Source: Armatimonadota bacterium (GTDB lineage Bacteria; Sysuimicrobiota; Sysuimicrobiia; Sysuimicrobiales; VGFF01). From it: DNA of 36,690 bases. A model generated the notes under the pieces. The model was given only the letters and a program-made list of their open reading frames with translations, did no database searches and was not told the origin of the DNA. Positions 31,269 to 36,690 of the stretch are shown piece after piece; the stretch's first letter is position 1, and each line of letters begins with the position of its first letter. Location: assembly GCA_016868955.1 (NCBI GenBank), contig VGFF01000002.1:1-36690 (forward strand), in the 5' to 3' direction. A program made the position numbers and the translations under genes.

Positions 31269-32978
31269 TCATTCCCCGTCCAGAAAGAGCAGCATCCAAC
31301 TTCGGCCTTGCCGTGCGGAGCGCTCGCCGATAAGCACGGGGCGATGCAAAATTATATCAGAGGCCCTTCCGCGCGCTTGCCGCAGCAGATCGAGGCCTTG
31401 ATGCGATCGATGCCCGGTTTCCCAGCGGTTGGGATCGAACGTCACGCGATCGCCGCGAATGCGGCCGACCGGGAGCGTGCGATCTCGGCGCACGAGCAGG
31501 GCATTGTCGAGCCGCGTCGCTTCCCCCTCCAGCCGCAACTCTCCTTTCGCCGCGTCGATGCGGCCGCGCGCTTCGATAGGCTCACGACCTTCCCACCGCA
31601 CGACCACGCGTTGACCGGGCCGGTGATCGGTGATCGCGAGAACGACGTTCGGCCCGTCGACGACTTGGGCGGTGCGGTATTCGCCCTCGATGGAAACGGC
31701 GGCGCGCGGCGGCAGCTGCTGCGCCGCGGGGCCGCCGTAGATCGACATGCCTTGCGCGCGTCCGACCGTCCACCCGTCGCGCTCGGCAACGACAACGACG
31801 GACTGGCGCTCCATCGTCGCCGCCCGTTGCTGCATCAGGCTCGACAGGCCGTGCACGCCGGCCGCCCCCACCGCGATGGCGAGGGGCAGCAACAGGACCC
31901 GGCCAGCCCCCGTGCGGGCCAGCCGCGCGGCCGAGGTCACGAGCGCCCAATAGATTGCGAGCCCGGCGGCGGCGAACCCGAACGGTGCGCGCCCTCCTTG
32001 GTCCGGCGCCTCCGGGAGGATCTCCAACGGCTCCGGGCGATCGAGGATCTCGCGCCACATCGGCGACTCGGCCACGACGTCTTGCGACTCAACCGCCCAC
32101 ATCCACACATGGCCGAAGCCGCGGGGCGCGGAAACGACGATTGGAACACCGTTGCGCTGCACGACCCGCGCCCCGGCACGCGGATGGATCTCCCAGAGAC
32201 GGGCCGCGCGCGAGATGCCGGGCAAGCCGCCGGGCGGCATGTCCCGGCGCGGACCGGCGGTGCCCGGCAACAACCATTGCGCCAAGGCACCGTCGGGCGC
32301 GACCGGCGCGGTGACCAAAACGCGGCCGCCGTGAACGATCCAAGATTGGATGGCTTCGCGCTGCTCGCGGGAGAGGCGGCGCTCGTCGAGGCTCTCCACC
32401 ACGAGGGCGTGCAGCGAAGTGTACGCGGCGGCGTCCTCCGGCAGATCTTCCTCGGAGATCGCGGCGACGCCGCGTTGCCCCATCGGACGGGACAACCGCC
32501 CGAGCCCGCCGATCCCCTCCTTTAACACGCCGATGATCGAGAGGGTCGCGCGGCGGGGATCGATCGCCAGCTCCGCGGTCGCGACTGGTTTCCCCCGGAC
32601 CTGAAATGACAAGACCGGCGGCCGCCGAATGTCACGGATGATCGCGGACCACCGTACGGTCTGGGATCCGAAGGCGGCCAGGCGCAGCGGCTTTCGGATT
32701 CTGACCCCCGGCGCATCCATACCGCGCGGGACATCCAAGGCGAGGTCCCCGTCGAGCGGACGCGGCCCCGCGCGCACGGTGACGACGACAGGGTTCCACT
32801 CTCCCGGGCGGATCCAACCGTCCCAACCGACGGTGCCTTCGAGCGTCGCCGCCGGCGCGTCGGCCGCCGAGGCCGGGGACACGATCAGCGCGATGAAAGC
32901 GGTGGCCGCGATCCCCATCGCGGCCCACACACCGAGGCTGCGGGCGATCCATCGTCTCGCGACGCCGCCCGTTCCCAC
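31269..32978 (-). CDS. Secreted/anchored GATase-like envelope protein of the MoxR cluster
   Basis: A 569-residue protein with a signal-like N-terminus (WIARSLGVWAAMGIAATAFI, ending PASAADA near residue 39). A beta-sandwich-like region follows (about 45-135), then a GATase-like fold: LHALVVESLDERRLSREQRE and WIVHGGRVLVTAPV (about 190-230). This resembles the segment in the big VWA protein, so the two may share a domain. Two helices are near the middle (FGFAAAGLAIYWALVTSAAR about 335-354, and VLLLPLAIAVGAAGVHGL). A C-terminal beta-rich domain follows. The GTG (32976-32978) is 3 bases after the fmdB stop. I do not recognise a named family. Function is inferred only from placement with MoxR/VWA genes. 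Confidence 0.65.
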   Translation of the reverse strand: MGTGGVARRWIARSLGVWAAMGIAATAFIALIVSPASAADAPAATLEGTVGWDGWIRPGEWNPVVVTVRAGPRPLDGDLALDVPRGMDAPGVRIRKPLRLAAFGSQTVRWSAIIRDIRRPPVLSFQVRGKPVATAELAIDPRRATLSIIGVLKEGIGGLGRLSRPMGQRGVAAISEEDLPEDAAAYTSLHALVVESLDERRLSREQREAIQSWIVHGGRVLVTAPVAPDGALAQWLLPGTAGPRRDMPPGGLPGISRAARLWEIHPRAGARVVQRNGVPIVVSAPRGFGHVWMWAVESQDVVAESPMWREILDRPEPLEILPEAPDQGGRAPFGFAAAGLAIYWALVTSAARLARTGAGRVLLLPLAIAVGAAGVHGLSSLMQQRAATMERQSVVVVAERDGWTVGRAQGMSIYGGPAAQQLPPRAAVSIEGEYRTAQVVDGPNVVLAITDHRPGQRVVVRWEGREPIEARGRIDAAKGELRLEGEATRLDNALLVRRDRTLPVGRIRGDRVTFDPNRWETGHRSHQGLDLLRQARGRASDIILHRPVLIGERSARQGRSWMLLFLDGE

Positions 32979-32981
32979 GGC

Positions 32982-33302
32982 CTAGTTCGAAGATCCGGAA
33001 GTTGACGCCGGTGCCGGGCTGGTGGGCGCCGCAGATGGCGCGGGCGTCGCGCCAGGGCCGTTCGTGGACGTGGCCGGCGACTTGCTGGACGACGTCGCCG
33101 CCGCGGGGGCGTCGCCCGTGGGAGCGGGTTTCCGGTAGTCGGTCACGTGAAAACCGGAACCCCGAAAAACGATTCCGGGCGGCGAGAACAGCCGTTTGAC
33201 CGCCGCCCCGCACTTTGGACACTCGGGCGCGGCGGCGCCGACGGATTGCTTACGCTCGAAACGGTGGCCGCAGGCGCGGCATTCGTATTCGTAAAGTGGC
33301 AC
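32982..33302 (-). CDS. FmdB-type small zinc-ribbon protein
   Basis: A ~106-residue protein whose first 40 residues are the FmdB/CxxC regulatory zinc ribbon: PLYEYECRACGHRFERKQSV and CPKCGAAVKRLF (two CxxC knuckles). The rest is a low-complexity tail rich in Ala, Pro, Ser and Thr. I start at GTG 33300-33302, which gives the usual MPLYEYEC start and lies 8 bases after GGAAGG; ATG 33306-33308 and GTG 33309-33311 are possible but too near that site. FmdB proteins are widespread and of unknown role, often called regulatory. It lies between the lipoprotein gene and the GATase-like gene. Confidence 0.8.
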   Translation of the reverse strand: MPLYEYECRACGHRFERKQSVGAAAPECPKCGAAVKRLFSPPGIVFRGSGFHVTDYRKPAPTGDAPAAATSSSKSPATSTNGPGATPAPSAAPTSPAPASTSGSSN

Positions 33303-33355
33303 TACCATCACCTTCCAGGGTTTCGTCGATGCTTCCTGTATTTTTGTTGACGCGA

Positions 33356-34393
33356 TCAGCGCCGGTCAAATCTTGCCATCCAAACCGGGCCAGCCGAGCG
33401 CCCCGTGTTCGTGCCGAAAGCCAAGGCACGGCCGGTCGGACTCCACGCGACCTGGAGAGCCGGATGGTCGCCGAGCTCCGGCTGATACAAGGACACGCGT
33501 AGGCGGCTTCCGCCATCGGCATCGACGACCCAGATCGTGGCGCGTCCCTCCGCGTCACCGCCAAGCTCGGCGAAGGCCAGCTTGTCGCCCTGCGGGGCCC
33601 ATCCCATCGCGACGATGCGCCCGGCCGCGAGGGTACGCAATCTGCCGCCGCCAAGGCGCCCGACGACGAGCTGCGCCGCGTGCTCATCACCTTGGATCGA
33701 CGCGACCACTTGACCGGCGGGATCGACCGCCGACTGGGCGATCCGCGCCCCCGGAGCCGAATACGTCACGCGATCGGGACCCGCGAACCGGACGCGCGTC
33801 AGCGCCGTCGTCCGACCCGACGTATCTTCGACGCGAACGAACGCGAATAGACCCGTACGTTCCCACGTCAGGTCGGTCGCGGCAAAGCCCGGCTCAGTTT
33901 CGTACACAAGCCGCCGCAGGCCGCCGTCCGCGCTCACGACGTAGAGGCGCGTTCGCCCGTTTGTCTCGACGAGCGCCATACCGCGGTCGCCAACCGGCAG
34001 CCAGCGGAACTCTCTGGCGACACCGTCGAGCGGCACCTCTCGCGCGGCGCCGTCTCGCACGGAGACCATGGCCAGCGTTCCCGCGCGCACCACGCTGAGC
34101 GTTCGCCCGTCCGCCGACCAGCCCAGGTCCGTCGCGTTCGCCATCGCGGCGAGCTTGCGCTCCGGTTCCGCCTGCAAAGCGTCGATGAAGATGCCTTCGC
34201 CGGCGGCGTAGGCGATGCGGGTGCCGTCCGATGACCACGCGGCATTGGAGGTCGCCACGCGATCGGTCAGCCGCGCGACGCGTTCGATGCGCAGCGTGCG
34301 CACGGGCTCGGGCGTCATCACGCGCTGCACTTGGCAGCCGGCGAGGACGATCATCGTCGTCGCCAGCGCGAGCGGCCGCAGCCGCCGCGCCAT
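33356..34393 (-). CDS. Beta-propeller lipoprotein (TolB-like repeats)
   Basis: A 345-residue lipoprotein. The start ATG (34391-34393) leads to a lipobox LAGC at 17-20 after a short hydrophobic signal. Repeated PD40-type motifs follow: AAWSSDGTRIAYAAG, LGWSADGRTLSVV, MGWAPQGDKLAFAE and VAWSPTGRALAFGT, each with W-(S/A)-x-D/T-G-x-x-(L/I)-(A/S), typical of TolB and related propellers. About six blades can be counted. It is likely periplasmic, anchored at the inner or outer membrane. No Tol/Pal genes are near. It lies 10 bases after the rhomboid stop; the stop at 33356 is followed by a ~50-base gap before fmdB. Confidence 0.8.
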   Translation of the reverse strand: MARRLRPLALATTMIVLAGCQVQRVMTPEPVRTLRIERVARLTDRVATSNAAWSSDGTRIAYAAGEGIFIDALQAEPERKLAAMANATDLGWSADGRTLSVVRAGTLAMVSVRDGAAREVPLDGVAREFRWLPVGDRGMALVETNGRTRLYVVSADGGLRRLVYETEPGFAATDLTWERTGLFAFVRVEDTSGRTTALTRVRFAGPDRVTYSAPGARIAQSAVDPAGQVVASIQGDEHAAQLVVGRLGGGRLRTLAAGRIVAMGWAPQGDKLAFAELGGDAEGRATIWVVDADGGSRLRVSLYQPELGDHPALQVAWSPTGRALAFGTNTGRSAGPVWMARFDRR

Positions 34394-34403
34394 CACGGCA
34401 GCC

Positions 34404-35060
34404 TCAACGGTGCCTGAACCGAGCGAATGGGCGGACGAGCACCAAGCCGGCGACAAAGCCGCCGACGTGCGCCCAGAACGCGACGCCCCCCTCTTGTTGC
34501 ACGCCCAACGCCGATACGCCGAGGAACAACTGGAGGAGGAACCACAACACAAGGAACAAGATCGCAGGAACTTCGACGAAGCGGATGAACACCCAGATCG
34601 GCACGACCGCGAGCACGCGCGCGGCCGGATAGAGGACGAGGTACGCGCCGAGCACGCCGGCGATCGCGCCGCTGGCGCCGACCATCGGGACGCGCGACGC
34701 AGGATCGATGAGCACTTGGGCCGCGGTCGCCGAGATGCCGCACAGCAGATAGAAGGCCGCGAACGCCCCGTGTCCCATCGCGTCTTCCACATTGTTGCCG
34801 AAGATCCACAGGTACCACATGTTGCCGAGGAGGTGGCCCCAGCCGCCGTGCAAGAACATCGACGTGAGGACCGTGAGGTAGGCCGGGTCGGAACCGGTGA
34901 GCGCGGCCGGAACGGCGCCGAAGGTCATGTAGAACGCGCGCACGCTTCCCTCGGACGTCAACGAGTTCACGTAGAGAAACGCGGCCACCGAGATCGCGAT
35001 GAACGCGATTTTGACCCAGGGCGTCGTGCGCGAGGGGATGTCGTCGCGGATCGGGATCAA
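34404..35060 (-). CDS. Rhomboid-family intramembrane serine protease
   Basis: A 218-residue polytopic protease. The catalytic dyad is in place: Ser in VGASGAIAGVLGAYL (about 126-140) and His in AFWAHVGGFVAG (about 193-204). The loop MFLHGGWGHLLGNMWYLWIF (about 67-86) is also conserved. Its six helices match the GlpG core. The TTG start (35058-35060) overlaps the MgtC-like stop as TTGA. It cleaves membrane helices in other organisms; the target here is unknown. It sits three genes from the RseP-type protease, so two intramembrane proteases share a transcript. Confidence 0.93.
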   Translation of the reverse strand: MIPIRDDIPSRTTPWVKIAFIAISVAAFLYVNSLTSEGSVRAFYMTFGAVPAALTGSDPAYLTVLTSMFLHGGWGHLLGNMWYLWIFGNNVEDAMGHGAFAAFYLLCGISATAAQVLIDPASRVPMVGASGAIAGVLGAYLVLYPAARVLAVVPIWVFIRFVEVPAILFLVLWFLLQLFLGVSALGVQQEGGVAFWAHVGGFVAGLVLVRPFARFRHR

Positions 35061-35701
35061 TCGCTGCGCGCCCAGGACACCGTTTCGATCCCTTCCATCT
35101 CCTGCGCCGCCATCAAGATTTGATCGCGATCGCGCCCCGTCGGAATCCGCAACTTGAACTCGATCTGCACGCGCCCGCCGACGCGCGCCAGCATCTCGAT
35201 GCCTTCGATGTTAGCGCGGAAGTGCCCGAGCGTGGCACCGATCCGACCGAGCAAGCCCGGCTGGTCGATGGCGTTGATCGTCAGCACCTCGTGCCCGTCG
35301 GCGCGGCGCGGCACGCGCCGGCCGACGCGGGAGAACAAATGAAGGATGACGATGACGAGCGCCGTTGCCACGGTCGCGCTGGTATAAAACTCCGTGCCGA
35401 CCGCCATGCCGATCGCCGCGACCGTCCAAAGACTCGCCGCCGTCGTCAGTCCTCCGTCCGCGGTACCGTGCCGCCAGATCGTGGCGGCGCCGAGGAAGCC
35501 GACGACGACGACGACGCTGGCGTGGATGGCGGGGCTACCCCAGAACACGCCGGCGATGGCGAACATCGCCGCGCCCAGCGCGACGAGGATGTGCGCGCGA
35601 AACCCGGCCGGCTTCTCGAGCGATTCCCGTTCGATCCCGACGATCCCGCCGAGCACGACGGCGAGCAGCAACCTGAGGATCTGCTCGTGGTCGGAGATCA
35701 T
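35057..35701 (-). CDS. MgtC/SapB-family membrane protein with ACT-like tail
   Basis: A 214-residue protein. The membrane half has the family motifs GGIVGIERESLEKPAGFRAH (about 18-37; usually GxxIGxER...K.AG.RT) and VVGFLGAATIWRHGT with LTTAASLW (about 64-91). The last ~75 residues form an ACT-like domain (VLTINAIDQPGLLGRIGATL, VQIEFKLRIP). MgtC in pathogens is tied to magnesium limitation and ATP synthase control; many other members have no proven role. The ATG (35699-35701) lies 26 bases after the rseP stop, with AAAGGGGCG upstream. The glycine-rich motif has Ala for the usual Gly in GAGTI. Confidence 0.87.
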   Translation of the reverse strand: MISDHEQILRLLLAVVLGGIVGIERESLEKPAGFRAHILVALGAAMFAIAGVFWGSPAIHASVVVVVGFLGAATIWRHGTADGGLTTAASLWTVAAIGMAVGTEFYTSATVATALVIVILHLFSRVGRRVPRRADGHEVLTINAIDQPGLLGRIGATLGHFRANIEGIEMLARVGGRVQIEFKLRIPTGRDRDQILMAAQEMEGIETVSWARSD

Positions 35702-35726
35702 GCGCGCGCGACGCCCCTTTCGGCGC

Positions 35727-36690
35727 TCATCCGCCGCTGGCCCAGCGCGTGAGGTCGCGGAACGTGAGCACGAGGATCAGCGTTATCAGCAACGCGAAGC
35801 CGATGACGTGAATGTACCCTTCGCGGCGCGGATCAACGACGCGGCGGCGGATGGCTTCAACGAACAGGAACATCAGTCGTCCCCCGTCGAGCGCCGGGAT
35901 CGGCAGAAGGTTGAAGATGCCGATCATGACGCTGAGGAAGGCGGTCATGAAGAGGTAGGAATCCAAGCCGGCCCGCGCCGCGTCGCTGAGCACGCGCACC
36001 GCCCCGACCGGACCCGACAGGTCATCCAACATCCGGCCAGCGCGAAAGACGCGCGCCAGCCCGGTGAAGATGTCCGACACGTAGCGCGCGGACTGCTGGA
36101 CGCCCCAACCGATCGCCGCGATCGGATCGTAGCGCGCGCGTTGGACGCCGGGCGTGACCCCGGTCGCGCCGACGTTCATGCGCGGTTCCAGCCGCGGCGT
36201 GACGCGCACCTGGAAGATCTCCGTGCCGCGCCGCACGTCGAGCACGAGCGGCTTCCCGGCGCTCCGGTGGATCGTCCGCACCATCTGTTGTCCGTCCTCC
36301 ACGCGCACGCCGTCGATCGCGACGATGCGATCTCGGGGCCGGAGACCCGCTTCGGCCGCCGGCCAGCCGGGCCGGATCTCGACGATTTCGTTCGTGACGC
36401 CCTGGGGCACGCCGTACGCGGACGCGCCGACGGCGAGCAAAACGACCGCCAAAACGAGGTTCATCGCCGGCCCGGCCGCGATGACGGCGATGCGCTGACA
36501 CAAGGATTTGCTGCGGAACGAGCCCGACTTCGCGCCGTCCTCGAAGTCCTCGCCCTCCATGCGCACGTACCCGCCCAATGGCAGCACGTTCAGCTCGTAT
36601 TCGGTTTCACCGCGACGCCACTTGAACAGCGTCGGGCGGAACCCGATCGCGAAGGTGTGCACGAGAATGCCGGCGCGCTTAGCGACGATG
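35727..36690 (-). CDS. rseP: RseP-type site-2 intramembrane metalloprotease, 5' end cut by window edge
   Basis: The C-terminal ~320 residues of an S2P/RseP protease, which trims membrane anti-sigma factors and leftover signal peptides. The visible part starts just after the expected HExxH: AKRAGILVHTFAIGFRPTLF, GETEYELNVLPLGGYVRMEG (both typical). A PDZ domain with GWPAAEAGLRPRDRIVAIDG (about residues 105-125 of the visible part) and the NLLPIPALDGGRLM metal-ligand motif follow. The frame is open to 36690, so the active-site helix lies outside. The stop TGA is at 35727. It heads the visible part of the long minus-strand run. No dxr or proS-like neighbours can be seen because of the edge. Confidence 0.93.
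   Translation of the reverse strand, partial: IVAKRAGILVHTFAIGFRPTLFKWRRGETEYELNVLPLGGYVRMEGEDFEDGAKSGSFRSKSLCQRIAVIAAGPAMNLVLAVVLLAVGASAYGVPQGVTNEIVEIRPGWPAAEAGLRPRDRIVAIDGVRVEDGQQMVRTIHRSAGKPLVLDVRRGTEIFQVRVTPRLEPRMNVGATGVTPGVQRARYDPIAAIGWGVQQSARYVSDIFTGLARVFRAGRMLDDLSGPVGAVRVLSDAARAGLDSYLFMTAFLSVMIGIFNLLPIPALDGGRLMFLFVEAIRRRVVDPRREGYIHVIGFALLITLILVLTFRDLTRWASGG

Overview
The window is about 36.7 kb of very GC-rich bacterial chromosome. It is almost fully coding and carries no phage, IS, CRISPR or tRNA signal. The outer edges are cut: a Sua5/YrdC gene on the left and an RseP-type site-2 protease gene on the right. Gene content points to a diderm of the Terrabacteria type (for example Armatimonadota, CSP1-3/Sysuimicrobiota, Eremiobacterota or a diderm Firmicute relative); I cannot resolve it further. 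The Firmicute-like signs are a phenylalanine T-box leader, QueT, and the order pheS-pheT-cvpA-polX-mutS2. The outer-membrane signs are an Mla-type lipid transporter and an MCE protein ending in a beta-barrel-like domain. Stop codon use is standard: TGA, TAG and TAA all terminate genes.

Region A (1-15850, all on the minus strand, read right to left) opens with a T-box leader with a Phe (UUC) specifier. It continues pheS, pheT (lacking the usual EMAP/tRNA-binding insert), cvpA, polX, mpg (3-methyladenine glycosylase), a compact phosphoglyceromutase-like metalloenzyme, mutS2, a damaged DUF1232 gene, a fumarylacetoacetase-family enzyme, both aconitase-X subunits, proline dehydrogenase, queT, tyrS and tsaC/sua5. 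Gaps are tiny, several junctions are 4-nt stop/start overlaps, and I see no internal terminator, so one very long transcript is possible. Themes are aminoacylation, recombination/repair, and proline or hydroxyproline catabolism.

Region B (15891-18110, minus) holds the infC-rpmI-rplT operon with a promoter, a structured leader with an attenuator-like hairpin, a strong rpmI-rplT intercistronic hairpin and a strong terminator. A SpoU-family RNA methyltransferase follows.

Region C (18164-21141, plus) is the only plus-strand block: mlaE, mlaF and mlaD, a minimal lipid-transport system. Its MlaD carries an MCE domain, a long helical section and a C-terminal beta-rich domain that ends in Tyr.

Region D (21164-36690, minus) starts downstream with a strong terminator and a frameshifted Lys/Ala-rich microprotein gene that has its own ribosome site. 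Then comes a tightly packed run transcribed from the right edge: rseP, mgtC-like, rhomboid protease, beta-propeller lipoprotein, FmdB zinc ribbon, a secreted or anchored GATase-like protein, an ABC-2-like permease, a helical coiled-coil membrane protein, moxR, DUF58, a BatA-like VWA protein, a large VWA/GATase-like protein, mtnP (MTA phosphorylase) and a small membrane protein. The eight-gene envelope cluster around MoxR is the best candidate for a poorly described system.

The most unusual items are: the in-frame TGA codons in the DUF1232 gene; two long near-perfect palindromes inside coding sequence (in mpg and mlaD); the barrel-tailed MlaD; the one-base-broken Lys/Ala microprotein; and the MoxR/VWA cluster with its two GATase-like partners.
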